Positions 1 through 9,561 of a stretch of 64,000 nucleotides of DNA are shown here, piece after piece. Location: assembly GCA_964513565.1 (NCBI GenBank), contig CAZENE010000014.1, positions 1 through 64,000 on the forward strand, written 5' to 3'. Both the position numbers and the translations under genes were made by a program. Each line of letters starts with the position of its first letter. Within the stretch, counting starts at the first letter, position 1. A model generated the notes under the pieces. That model saw only the letters and a program-made list of their open reading frames with translations, ran no database searches and was not told the origin of the DNA. Source of the DNA: Delta-02 sp964513565. Its GTDB lineage: Bacteria > Desulfobacterota > Syntrophorhabdia > Syntrophorhabdales > Syntrophorhabdaceae.

Positions 1-2744
1 TGAAGGAAGAGAAACAAAAAGCGGAAGAACTGTCGAACATCAACCTTACACTCCAAGGCGAAATCGGCGAGCGAAAACGGGCCGAGGAAGAATTGCTGCA
101 CAGTCGGGAAGACCTCGACCGGGCACAGGAAGTGGGGCAATTAGGCTGGTGGCGGCTGGATACTGATCACAACATGTTCACCTGGTCAGACGAAACCTAT
201 CGCATTTTTGGCATACCCAAAGGGACACCCTTAAGCTATACGATGTTTCTGGGATCGGTCCATCCCGACGACCGCCGGTATGTTGATGAAAGGTGGAGCG
301 CAAGCGGCGGTGGGAAGCCTTACGATATCGAACACCGCATTGTGGTCGATGGCCAGATAAAATGGGTACGGGAGAAGGGCTATCTGGAGGCCGGTGGCAC
401 GGGCAATCTCATGATCGGGTTCGGAATCGTTCAGGATATCACGGAGCGCAAAAAGAATGAGGAAGAGCTCCGACGTTCCCGGGACGAGCTAGAGTTTCGG
501 GTACAGGAGCGTACCTCCGAACTCCGACGCCAGGCAGAATTGATCGAACTTGCCCACGATGCCATCATCCTGACTCATGAGGATAAGATCATTGCCTGGA
601 ATAAGGGCGCCGAGGATACCTATGGCTTCACAAGAAAGGAAGCGATCGGAAAACCTGTACATACGCTGCTCCATACCGAATCCAATATTCCCCTCAAAGA
701 TATCCTGTACACAGTCCAACACGAAGGGCACTGGGACGGAGAACTTATTAATATCTGTAAGGATGGCAGGCAGGTCACTGTTCATAGTCGATGGGCGCTG
801 AGAAAAGATGAAATTAGTGGGCTGACGGAGATCATGGAAGTCAATCGCGATATTACCGAGAGAAGACATGCCGAGGAGAAGGTGAAAGAGGAGCGGGAGC
901 GCCTCTACGCTGTTCTCGAAACACTGCCCGCTTATATTACACTGCTCACAGAGGACTACAGGATGCCCTTCGCCAATCGTGTTTTTCGGGATCTTTTTGG
1001 CGATCCGCAGCAAAAGCAATGTTTTAAGCATCTTTTCGGACGCAAAGAACCCTGCGAGACCTGTGAGACTTATGAGGTGCTCAAAACCTTGAAGCCCCGG
1101 TACTGGCAGTGGAGTGGCCCGAACGGCCGCATTTACAATATTTACAACTTTCCGTTCACTCAAGCAAATGGTCCCACCCTTATCCTTGAGATGGGGATTG
1201 ATATCACCGATCAGAAACAAGCGGAAGATAAAGTTCGCCTCGCCGGTCTTTACAACCGCAGCCTGATCGAGGCGAGCCTTGACCCACTTGTGATGATTGA
1301 TCCCGCAGGCAGGATATCCGACGTCAATACCGCTACAGAACGTATCACGGGGTATCCTCGTGCGAAACTGATCGGCACGGATTTTTCCGACTACGTTACC
1401 GATCCTGAGAAAGCAAACATCGTTTATCAGCTGGTATTTCAGGAGGGGGTGGTCAGGGACTACGAACTTGAAATCCTTCATAAAGATGGGCATATAACCC
1501 CGGCGCTGTACAACGCCTCTCTCTACAAAGATGAAGCGGGCCGGATCATGGGGGTTTTGGCCACAGCTCGTGACATTATGGACCGGCGGCAACTGGAAGG
1601 GCGGCTCCGTCAGGCCCAAAAAATGGAAGCGATCGGTACCATGGCCGGGGGGATCGCCCATGATTTCAACAACATCCTCGCCGCCATCCTAGGGTTTACC
1701 GAAATGGCCCAGGAAGACGTCCTCGACCGTCCCGATGTTCAGAGGAGTCTTGAAAAGGTGCTGAAATCAGCCCATAGGGCGCGAGAACTGGTGAAACAGA
1801 TCCTGACCTTTTCCCGAAAAACGAGTCATCAAAGAAATCCTTTGTCCTTATCGCCTATCATTAAGGAGACGATCCAGCTTTTACGGGCTTCCATTCCTAC
1901 AATGATCGATATCGAACTCTCTATCTCCGTAAAATCAGATACGGTCCTCGCCTCCCCCATCGAGGTGCAGCAGATCCTGATGAACCTCGCCACCAACGCG
2001 TCTCTCGCCATGCAGGAAAAAGGCGGCACGATCAAGGTAAGTCTTTCCGATATCGATTTTCAGCCTGATGCTTACATAAACGGAATACTGGCATCTCCGG
2101 AGGAATACGTCCAGATCGTTGTAAGCGACACGGGTATAGGAATGAGCCCCGATGTTATGAAGCGGGTTTTCGATCCCTTCTATACCACACGAGGTGTAGG
2201 TGAGGGTACGGGATTAGGGCTTCCCGTGGCTTACGGCATTGTCAAGGACCTGAACGGTACGATTACCGTTGATAGTACCATCGGAAAAGGCTCGACGTTA
2301 AGAGTGATCCTGCCCAAAGTGAAAACAGAGGCAGCGGCAGAGTTTGCGAAGTCACCCGAGATTTTGGGAGGCAAAGAAAAAGTACTCTTCGTTGATGATG
2401 AGCCAATGATCGTGGAATGGGGTCGAGCCACCCTTGAAAGACTTGGTTATAAAGTATCTGTCGCCACAGATGGCACAGAAGCGTTGAAAACTTTTGCGGC
2501 CGATCCAACCTCTTTTGACCTTGTGATCACTGATCATGCCATGCCGCAGATGGCCGGGGCGCAACTCGCCTCAGAAATTCTCGCTATACGACGAGACATC
2601 CCGATCATCCTCTGTACGGGCTATAGCGAAACCTTATCACCGGACAGAGCGCACAAAATCGGAATCACGGAATTCCTGGCGAAGCCTCTTGCAAGGGATG
2701 AACTGGCGGCAGCAATCAGGAGAGTGCTCGAGGACAAAGATTGA
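1..2744 (+). CDS. Multi-PAS hybrid histidine kinase, 5' end outside window
   Basis: Sensor kinase with its own receiver. The frame is open back to the first bases (a Glu/Lys-rich coiled-coil stretch from base 3), so the gene starts upstream; the TTG at 93 is an internal codon. Numbering from 93: PAS about 20-115, coiled coil 115-150, PAS 150-265, PAS 270-380, PAS 385-500, HisKA with phospho-acceptor H523 in GGIAHDFNN, HATPase with the N box NLATNAS, G1 VSDTGIGM and G2 GEGTGLGL, then a receiver with VDDE, acceptor D814 and the conserved K in FLAKPL. The third PAS has an unusual cluster (CETCETY) that could bind metal or respond to redox. No membrane segment is visible, so it appears cytosolic. 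It lies upstream of K+ transport genes on the same strand, but no functional link is shown. The input signal is unknown. Confidence 0.93.
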   Translation, partial: KEEKQKAEELSNINLTLQGEIGERKRAEEELLHSREDLDRAQEVGQLGWWRLDTDHNMFTWSDETYRIFGIPKGTPLSYTMFLGSVHPDDRRYVDERWSASGGGKPYDIEHRIVVDGQIKWVREKGYLEAGGTGNLMIGFGIVQDITERKKNEEELRRSRDELEFRVQERTSELRRQAELIELAHDAIILTHEDKIIAWNKGAEDTYGFTRKEAIGKPVHTLLHTESNIPLKDILYTVQHEGHWDGELINICKDGRQVTVHSRWALRKDEISGLTEIMEVNRDITERRHAEEKVKEERERLYAVLETLPAYITLLTEDYRMPFANRVFRDLFGDPQQKQCFKHLFGRKEPCETCETYEVLKTLKPRYWQWSGPNGRIYNIYNFPFTQANGPTLILEMGIDITDQKQAEDKVRLAGLYNRSLIEASLDPLVMIDPAGRISDVNTATERITGYPRAKLIGTDFSDYVTDPEKANIVYQLVFQEGVVRDYELEILHKDGHITPALYNASLYKDEAGRIMGVLATARDIMDRRQLEGRLRQAQKMEAIGTMAGGIAHDFNNILAAILGFTEMAQEDVLDRPDVQRSLEKVLKSAHRARELVKQILTFSRKTSHQRNPLSLSPIIKETIQLLRASIPTMIDIELSISVKSDTVLASPIEVQQILMNLATNASLAMQEKGGTIKVSLSDIDFQPDAYINGILASPEEYVQIVVSDTGIGMSPDVMKRVFDPFYTTRGVGEGTGLGLPVAYGIVKDLNGTITVDSTIGKGSTLRVILPKVKTEAAAEFAKSPEILGGKEKVLFVDDEPMIVEWGRATLERLGYKVSVATDGTEALKTFAADPTSFDLVITDHAMPQMAGAQLASEILAIRRDIPIILCTGYSETLSPDRAHKIGITEFLAKPLARDELAAAIRRVLEDKD

Positions 2745-2919
2745 CCAGCGCGCTTCCAAAAATAAAATGGAACCGCTCTCCTTTATTATCAATCGTCACA
2801 GATCCTGATTACCCTGATATGCAAGATCATTTTCTGTGAAGTCTTCTTAGCGAGAACTCCTTCCAGTAGCCACCCCTTGCAATCGTCACCGCAATGGGAT
2901 AGCATTTCACGCGGAACAT

Positions 2920-4296
2920 ATGCCAACACCTTACATTACGGCTAAGCTTTTCTTTGCGAGACACCTCAGTGCGGCACGAACTTTTATCCTCGGGTTCATC
3001 TTCGTGATCATGCTGGGCGCTATATTCCTGTGGCTCCCGTCCAGCTCATCCCAATCACGTCTTAGTTTTATGGATGCTCTGTTTACTTCCGCATCTGCAG
3101 TTTGCGTTACCGGCCTTGCCACGATAGACATCGGTAAGGATCTGTCGACAAGCGGGCAGATCATTACCTTGATACTCTTTCAGGCAGGCGGTCTCGGGAT
3201 TATAACCTTTTCGGTGTTCTTCCTCGGCATAATGGGGATGCGCATCTCCTTCAAAAGCAAGGAAATCGTTCAATCAACATTCGTCCACAACCCGGCAACT
3301 GATTTTCTCCGTATCCTCAAGTCAGTTATGATCTATACGCTTATCATCGAATTTATTGGAACCATGATCCTTTTCATCCGTTTCTGCCGGGATTTTAATC
3401 CTGGCGCTGCTTTTTACCGGGCAGTCTACCACGCAGTTTCGGCTTTTAACAATTGCGGTTACTCACTGTTCTCTGACAGCCTCATGTCCTACCGGGATGA
3501 CCCGACTGTCAACCTTACCATTGCGGGCCTGTTGATTACAGGCGGACTCGGCTTCATCGTACTTCATGAAATAGTGGCCCGCCTCCGGGGCCTCCAGAGG
3601 AAGTTTACCGTGCATACTAGGATAGCGATCACCACAACAGCCATTCTCATCGTTGTCGGCACGGCCCTGCTTTACATTTTTGAAAGAAACCATATCATTG
3701 AGGATCTGACCGTTACGTCGCGTTTTCTCGTCGCGTTCTTTCAATCCGTTACAGCCAGGACCTGCGGCTTCAATACAGTTGATATCGGCAGTCTCACTAA
3801 TGATTCCATTCTCGTTCTTCTCATTCTCATGTTCATAGGCGCCTCGCCCGGGTCAACGGGCGGGGGTATCAAGACAACCAGCGCTGCAATGCTTTTTCTG
3901 CTCATCTGGAATCGACTCAGAGGGAACCAGTATGTCAATATCTTTGACAGGACGATTCCCCCGGAAACGGTCACCAAGGCAATTTCCATGGTGCTCCTTT
4001 CGGCCTTTTCGATCGTCCTCATCACCTCGGTTCTGCTGTTCGCCCAATCTTCAGAACCCCTGGTGGCGCAGAGCCGTCATTTTTTCATGGAATATTTTTT
4101 TGAAGCTGTATCGGCCTTCGGGACTGTTGGTCTCTCCCTCGGCGTCACACCCCAAATGAACGAAGTTCAGAAGTTTGCAACTATCATTCTCATGTTTGCC
4201 GGACGTGTCGGCCCCATGACGCTTGGCCTGGCGCTGACCCTTGCATCACGCAAAAAAAGTATCGCCTATGCTGAAGAATCGATCATGGTCGGATAG
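2920..4296 (+). CDS. ktrB: KtrB/TrkH-type potassium transporter membrane subunit
   Basis: Ion-conducting subunit of a K+ uptake system in the inner membrane. The 458-residue length fits KtrB or short TrkH proteins. Four pore loops carry the conserved filter glycine: SAVCVTGL, SAFNNCGYS, TARTCGFNT and SAFGTVGLS, separated by hydrophobic helices. The protein begins with a short cytosolic tail and a strong first membrane helix around residues 20-42. The ATG at 2920 lacks a strong ribosome site, so the start is moderately certain. The gene for the RCK regulatory subunit follows after 10 bases, which supports a two-gene KtrAB-type operon. By family knowledge, transport is coupled to Na+ or H+ and gated by nucleotide binding to the RCK subunit. 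Confidence 0.93.
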   Translation: MPTPYITAKLFFARHLSAARTFILGFIFVIMLGAIFLWLPSSSSQSRLSFMDALFTSASAVCVTGLATIDIGKDLSTSGQIITLILFQAGGLGIITFSVFFLGIMGMRISFKSKEIVQSTFVHNPATDFLRILKSVMIYTLIIEFIGTMILFIRFCRDFNPGAAFYRAVYHAVSAFNNCGYSLFSDSLMSYRDDPTVNLTIAGLLITGGLGFIVLHEIVARLRGLQRKFTVHTRIAITTTAILIVVGTALLYIFERNHIIEDLTVTSRFLVAFFQSVTARTCGFNTVDIGSLTNDSILVLLILMFIGASPGSTGGGIKTTSAAMLFLLIWNRLRGNQYVNIFDRTIPPETVTKAISMVLLSAFSIVLITSVLLFAQSSEPLVAQSRHFFMEYFFEAVSAFGTVGLSLGVTPQMNEVQKFATIILMFAGRVGPMTLGLALTLASRKKSIAYAEESIMVG

Positions 4297-4306
4297 GGGG
4301 AACAAT

Positions 4307-4951
4307 ATGAAGAAAGTTGTTGTCATCGGTATCGGTATTTTCGGTTTTAATGTCGCAAAAGAACTCTACGAAAACGGAATTGAGGTCATCGCCATTGACA
4401 AGGACAAGGACGTTATTCAGGAGGTCAAAGACTTTGTTACAAAGGCCATTATCAGCGATGGACTCGACAAGGGTTTACTTGAATCTCTCGGCCTGCGCGA
4501 GAACGATGTGGTCATCATCTCTTTCGGAGAAGACCTTGCGGCAAGTACATTGATAACGCTTCATTTAAAGCATCTCAAGATCAGAAACATCATGGTCAAG
4601 GCGCCAAACGTTGAATACAAGCAAGTTCTGGAGAGTGTGGGGGCCACGGAGGTTATCATCCCTGAAAAGGAGATGGCCAGCAAGATTGCCAGAAGCCTGG
4701 TCTCGCCCAACATTCTTGACTATATCCCGCTGACGGAAGATTATATGATAGGTGAGATCATCCCTCCTGGACATTTTCTGGGTAAGACTCTTGCCGAGGC
4801 CCGTCTGCGAAGCAAATACAACGTTAATGTTATTGCGATAAGGGACATGCTGACGGACACTCTGAAAATGGTGCCGCCCAATTACGTGGTAAAGGACAGC
4901 GAGGTCCTGGTCGTTATTGGTAAATCAAGGGACATAGACAGACTGAAGTGA
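4307..4951 (+). CDS. ktrA: KtrA/TrkA-type RCK subunit of K+ transporter
   Basis: Cytosolic gating subunit for the upstream K+ channel protein. The 214 residues comprise an N-terminal Rossmann RCK domain with GIGIFGFN as nucleotide-binding loop, an acidic residue at the end of beta-2 (AIDKD), and a C-terminal RCK_C domain (about 135-214). A single RCK unit points to KtrA rather than the double-unit TrkA of enterics. I start at the ATG at 4307 because TAGGGGG lies 7 bases upstream; an in-frame codon at 4241 would overlap ktrB and adds non-conserved residues. Spacing to ktrB is 10 bases, so the two are probably co-translated. Confidence 0.93.
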   Translation: MKKVVVIGIGIFGFNVAKELYENGIEVIAIDKDKDVIQEVKDFVTKAIISDGLDKGLLESLGLRENDVVIISFGEDLAASTLITLHLKHLKIRNIMVKAPNVEYKQVLESVGATEVIIPEKEMASKIARSLVSPNILDYIPLTEDYMIGEIIPPGHFLGKTLAEARLRSKYNVNVIAIRDMLTDTLKMVPPNYVVKDSEVLVVIGKSRDIDRLK

Positions 4952-5361
4952 TACAGGTACCCTGTGCGGCATCAGTGCATAAAAATAACCCGAAGCATCT
5001 AAAACTATCGGACTATCCCGAAACCTTTCAATCAATTTCTGTTTCATTCAACATAATTAATAAATTGTCGGGATGAAACCCTTCACGGCCTGCTTGCAAC
5101 GTATCCAGCTATCCGGCCATCGCCTTCGTAGAGAAAAGCGACCGGGGAACCCTATGGGTACGTGAGAGATCTATAGTCTCCAATTGAAAAAAAGAAGGTA
5201 GTGCCGGAGAATATCAGATCGATGAGATCACCCGGCAACTGGTTGAAAAACACGTGATAAGCTGGCTCCACAGGTTGTCTACGTTACATTCAGGGATGTA
5301 CAACACTATCCTGTAAATAGTATATTGTTCCCACATTAGATAGGGCCGAAGGAGAAGTGGT
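4952..5361. other. Intergenic stretch without a recognisable gene
   Basis: 410 bases between the K+ transporter and the next kinase. I see no supported gene. Roughly 5110-5316 in one plus frame has only one stop, but it has no start, ribosome site or recognisable motif, so I do not call it. A GGAGAAG ribosome site lies just upstream of the ATG at 5362. No clear terminator is visible. Confidence 0.5.
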
Positions 5362-8300
5362 ATGGACCAAGGAACCGACACGGAGTCCCTGAGACAGACG
5401 ATCCATAAAATAGAACATGATCTGTCCGAGCGCACCCGGGAACTCGGTTGCCTCTATGATATAGCGAATGTGATCGACAGATCGAACAGCTCTCTGGAAG
5501 ACATCCTTCAGGCGACTATCTGTCTCCTTCCCCGGGGCTTTAAGTACCCTGGGTCAGCATGCAGCCGGATCATCCTGGGAAAGCGGGAATTCAGAAGGGA
5601 TAATTTTAGGGAGACGTCATACAAGCTCGCCTCCACCATTATCGTCGAAGGCAACCATGCCGGCACGGTGGAGACCCACTATACCGAGAAATGTCCCGAT
5701 CATGACGAAGGTCCTTTCCTGGCGGGAGAGAGGAGGCTCATCGACATGATCGCCGGGAGATTGGGAAGGCTGATAGAACAGAAAACAACTGAAGATGCTA
5801 TCCGGAGAAGCGAAGAGAAATACCGCTCCATCTTCGAGAATGCCGTTGAGGGTATGTTCCAGACAACCTCCGAAGGGTTTGTTCTGAGCGCCAATCCGGC
5901 TTGTGCAACGATATTCGGCTATTCTGCCGCAGCGGAGCTGACCGGCGACTCCTTCAATGTAGGTGAGCGCATCTATGCCAACGCCGGTGACCGGGACAGG
6001 TTCAAGGAACAGATCGATGAGCATGGCGTGATCCAGGCTTTCCAGTTTCAGGCGCGCAAGAAGGACGGGACCATGATATGGGTGTCTCTCAACGCCCGAT
6101 GCGTGAAGGATGAAACAGGCAAAACCCTTTATTACGAAGGTACGATAGAGGATGTCACTCTGCTCAAGCAGGCGGAACAGGAAGCCCGGGATAATGCCGA
6201 AAGATATCATCGCCTGTTTGACCTCGAATCGGACGCCATCTTTCTCATCGACAACGAAACAGGCCGCATTCTCGAGGCCAACAAGGCCGCGGTATCCCTC
6301 TATGGGTTCACCAAAGAGGAGATCCTGAAGAAGAGGAACGTAGACCTTTCCGCCGAACCGGAAGATACGCGAAAAGCGACGCAGAGGGAATTCAGCGTGG
6401 TTCCCATTCGCTATCACAGGAAAAAGAACGGCACCGTCTTTCCTGTTGAGATCACGGCGACTCACCTGACCTGGAACGGAAAGAGGTCACATCTCGCTGC
6501 CATACGGGATATAACTGACCGCAAAAAGATCGAGGAGATCCTTCGAAAGAACGAGGAAGAGTACCGAAGCATTTATGACAATGCTATGGTGGGTATTTTC
6601 CAGAGCACCGCCCAAGGAAGGTACCTGCGGGTGAATGACGCGTTGGCGTCGATACATGGCTTCTCTTCCCCGGAAGAGATGGTCGACACTGTAACGGACA
6701 TCGGTGAGCAGCTCTATGTGGACCCCGGGGACCGTCAGAGATACATGGAGCTTCTCCTTAAAACCGATACGATACGAGGTTTTGAGGCCCAGCTTTACCA
6801 GAAGAATGGAGGGACTGTCTGGATCTCGATGAACGTAAAGGCGGTTCGGAACCCTGATGGTTCGATTTATTGTTACGAAGGAATCGTAGAAGACATTACC
6901 GAACACAGGCAAGCGGAGGCGGCATTGCGTGAGAGTGAAGAGAGGTATCGCTCCCTGTTCGACCATTCGCAGGATGCCATTCTCCTGACCGTACCGGACG
7001 GCTCCATCCTTGATGCCAATCGGGCAGCCCGTGAAATGTTCGGGAGATCATTAGAGGACCTGAAAAATGTGGGACGCGAAGGGGTGGTGGATGCGGCTGA
7101 TCTGCGTTTGAACGATTCTCTGAATCAGCGTTCCGTTGAAGGCTCAGCCAGAGCCGAGATCACCATGGTCCGTGCCAACTCCGAGAAATTCCCCGCTGAG
7201 GTCACATCAGCGATCTTCACTGATATTCACGGTTTGCAGAAGACCAGTATGATCATCCGGGACATTACTGCCCGCCGGCTGGCCGAGGAGGAACTAAGTA
7301 GACGAGCGCAGGCCATGTCAGCCTCCGCCGACGGGATGGCCATCGTGAGCCGGAGCGAGAGATTCACATACGTGAATGACGCTCATGTGAAGATCCATGG
7401 ATACGACCGTCCCGATGAGCTCCTGGGAAAGAGCTGGAGATTCCTCTACTCTGCCGGCGAACTGAGACGGTTTGAAATGGAGGTCTGGCCCCGGTTCCGG
7501 AAAGAACGAAAGTGGAGAGGCGAGGCGCTGGGCAGAAGGAAGGATGGAACGGAATTCCCCCAGGATGTATCGCTGACCGCGCTCGGGGATGGCGGCATCA
7601 TTTCCGTGGTCCGCGACGTGACCGAGCAAAAAAGGCTCGAAGCCCAGCTCCGTCAGGCTCAGAAGATGGAGTCTATCGGTACCCTGGCAGGAGGCATTGC
7701 CCATGATTTTAATAATATCCTTACGAGCCTGATGGGATATGCTACCCTCATACAGATGAAGATGAAGAAAGAGAATCCACTTCAGACATATGTAAATCAG
7801 ATCCTCTCGGCCTCCCGAAAGGCTGCGGACCTTACCGGGAGCCTTCTGACGTTCAGCAGGCAGAAACCGGTGACCCTTACTCTTCTGGATATGAATCAAA
7901 CCATAAGAGAAACCATAGAATTGCTCAAAAGGCTCCTTCGAGAGGATATCGAACTTCGCACGTCTCTTGCACAGGGCAATATGGTGGTTATGGCCGATAG
8001 ATCTCAGATGGACCAGATCCTCTTCAATCTCGTCACCAATGCCCGGGACGCCATGCCGATGGGGGGCAGACTCACCATTGAAACTGGCACGGCTTTTATA
8101 GACGGGGCTTTCATTGACGCTCACGGTTTCGGGGCACAGGGAAAGTACGTGGTCATCATTGTCTCCGATACGGGAGAGGGTATGGACAGGACAACATTGC
8201 GAAAGATCTTCGATCCTTTCTTCACCACAAAAGAAACCGGTAAGGGAACCGGGCTCGGGCTCTCCACTGTGTACGGTATCGTTATGCAGCATAACGGTCA

Positions 8301-8775
8301 CATCACCGCACACAGCGAACCGGGTCATGGCACAACCTTCCACATCTATATCCCTGCCGTGGGCACTAGACTTAACGAGAAGGAGCTCCAGGCTGTTACT
8401 GTCAAGGGAGGAAGCGAGACCATCCTCATTGCGGAAGACAATCGGGAGGTGAGGCTTCTTATTCAGGAAGCGCTGAGGCACTATGGCTACAGGACGATCG
8501 AAGCAATTAACGGTAAAGACGCACTTACTAAGTTCAAGCAGCATAGGGACGTAGATCTCCTTATTGCCGATTCGGTGATGCCGAAAATGAACGGACGCCA
8601 GGTCTTCGAGCAGATACGAGATGTAGATCCCCGGGTCAGGGTGCTCTTCACCAGCGGATACATGAAAGACATCGTTCTCGATAAGGGGATCCGGGACAAA
8701 GAGTTCGATTTTATCGCCAAGCCTATATCGATAGATAAGCTTCTTCAAAAGGTCCGTGAGATACTCGACAGGTGA
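5362..8775 (+). CDS. Large GAF/PAS hybrid histidine kinase with receiver
   Basis: 1137-residue soluble sensor kinase. Layout: N-terminal coiled coil and GAF-like region (about 1-140), five PAS units (about 150-275, 285-395, 400-520, 525-640, 650-755), HisKA with H781 in GGIAHDFNN, HATPase with the N box NLVTNARDAM, G1 VSDTGEGM, FDPFFTTK and G2 GKGTGLGL, then a receiver with acceptor D1070 in IADSVMP and a late K in FIAKPI. The first and third PAS units are alike (SIF/YENA-type openings and a shared DRxR/YxE stretch), suggesting internal duplication. The ribosome site GAAGGAGAAG precedes the ATG. The kinase-receiver core resembles that of the gene at 1-2744, so the two are probably paralogs flanking ktrAB. 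Ligand and target are unknown. Confidence 0.94.
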   Translation: MDQGTDTESLRQTIHKIEHDLSERTRELGCLYDIANVIDRSNSSLEDILQATICLLPRGFKYPGSACSRIILGKREFRRDNFRETSYKLASTIIVEGNHAGTVETHYTEKCPDHDEGPFLAGERRLIDMIAGRLGRLIEQKTTEDAIRRSEEKYRSIFENAVEGMFQTTSEGFVLSANPACATIFGYSAAAELTGDSFNVGERIYANAGDRDRFKEQIDEHGVIQAFQFQARKKDGTMIWVSLNARCVKDETGKTLYYEGTIEDVTLLKQAEQEARDNAERYHRLFDLESDAIFLIDNETGRILEANKAAVSLYGFTKEEILKKRNVDLSAEPEDTRKATQREFSVVPIRYHRKKNGTVFPVEITATHLTWNGKRSHLAAIRDITDRKKIEEILRKNEEEYRSIYDNAMVGIFQSTAQGRYLRVNDALASIHGFSSPEEMVDTVTDIGEQLYVDPGDRQRYMELLLKTDTIRGFEAQLYQKNGGTVWISMNVKAVRNPDGSIYCYEGIVEDITEHRQAEAALRESEERYRSLFDHSQDAILLTVPDGSILDANRAAREMFGRSLEDLKNVGREGVVDAADLRLNDSLNQRSVEGSARAEITMVRANSEKFPAEVTSAIFTDIHGLQKTSMIIRDITARRLAEEELSRRAQAMSASADGMAIVSRSERFTYVNDAHVKIHGYDRPDELLGKSWRFLYSAGELRRFEMEVWPRFRKERKWRGEALGRRKDGTEFPQDVSLTALGDGGIISVVRDVTEQKRLEAQLRQAQKMESIGTLAGGIAHDFNNILTSLMGYATLIQMKMKKENPLQTYVNQILSASRKAADLTGSLLTFSRQKPVTLTLLDMNQTIRETIELLKRLLREDIELRTSLAQGNMVVMADRSQMDQILFNLVTNARDAMPMGGRLTIETGTAFIDGAFIDAHGFGAQGKYVVIIVSDTGEGMDRTTLRKIFDPFFTTKETGKGTGLGLSTVYGIVMQHNGHITAHSEPGHGTTFHIYIPAVGTRLNEKELQAVTVKGGSETILIAEDNREVRLLIQEALRHYGYRTIEAINGKDALTKFKQHRDVDLLIADSVMPKMNGRQVFEQIRDVDPRVRVLFTSGYMKDIVLDKGIRDKEFDFIAKPISIDKLLQKVREILDR

Positions 8776-9064
8776 TTGTGATAGGCGGCGTATTCCGTGC
8801 TTAAGCGGCCCGGGAAATTATTCTCGTTTTTTGTCCTTCATGTGTCTGTTAGGGTCAATGTTTTTTGCCATGTGTGGCAGCGGAATTGTCGATTGAGAAT
8901 TGTGCCAGTCACATGCCCTGACCTATTACCCGATCAATGTCTCAATGGTATTGATCAATTCCTTTGGTCATAGGTTTTTCAATATTTTATCGATGCATAA
9001 ACCAGAACTTTTATCTTCCAGGCAACTATTGATCATTATGATCAGAAGGCTGGAGCTTGAACTG

Positions 9065-9290
9065 TCATAATTGTTCGGCAACCTCGGGGTCGGTCACTCC
9101 GCGCATCTGAAGGTCAACAATCGTGAAGTCGATAGAATCTACGTTCCCTTCGGAATAGTGAGGGCTCTGCGGGGTTCAAACGGTATCATATCCCTACCTT
9201 TCGAAGTGCTGCTGGATAATGTCGTCAATGATCGGCTTCGCCCTGTCACCGAACTTCCGGCGCGAAGCCTGTAGTTTTTCGGATTGGTTA
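9065..9290 (-). pseudogene. Decayed receiver-domain relic
   Basis: On the minus strand, short pieces in different frames line up with a response-regulator receiver: PIIDDIIQQHFER, then GYDTV, then RRALTIP, then IDFTIVDLQMRGV followed by TDPEVAEQL and a stop at 9065. The VDLQMRG piece corresponds to the phospho-acceptor strand (usually DLQMPGM). At least two frameshifts are needed, so this is a relic. The two hybrid kinases nearby have similar receivers but lie on the other strand. The rest of 8776-9561 contains nothing else I can support. Confidence 0.45.
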
Positions 9291-9561
9291 TTTTAGTGAT
9301 GTTATTCGCAAGGGCCGTGGGGTGGCTTGCCAAAATAAGCAGTTTCTCTTTGATGATCATTTGGAAGGGGATCTATCCTTTCAAGATCCCGGACAGCGCT
9401 CCGATAAATTTGATAGCTGGCATGTCTCACGTCTAATACACGCAATACACCTTTTTTTGTGTATGAGTCAATTAATGCTTGTGATCCCCACCTCCGGATC
9501 AGTTATTTATGTTTTGACCTCAATACGGTTTGGTTCTGACCGCTTAGCGGTTATGATGTCC

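Noticed and set aside
489..1661. Long minus-strand open frame (390 codons) opposite the first kinase
   Set aside because: It lies wholly antisense to a well-supported multi-PAS kinase, has no family resemblance and reflects codon bias of the true gene.
5110..5316. Plus frame upstream of the second kinase with a single stop
   Set aside because: No start codon, ribosome site or known motif, so chance cannot be excluded.
7318..8748. 476-codon minus frame opposite the second kinase
   Set aside because: Antisense shadow of HisKA, HATPase and receiver domains; no motifs of its own.
8850..8925. Repeated TGGCA-type words resembling an IS21 end on the minus strand
   Set aside because: No transposase or second end is nearby and the words are too short to call.
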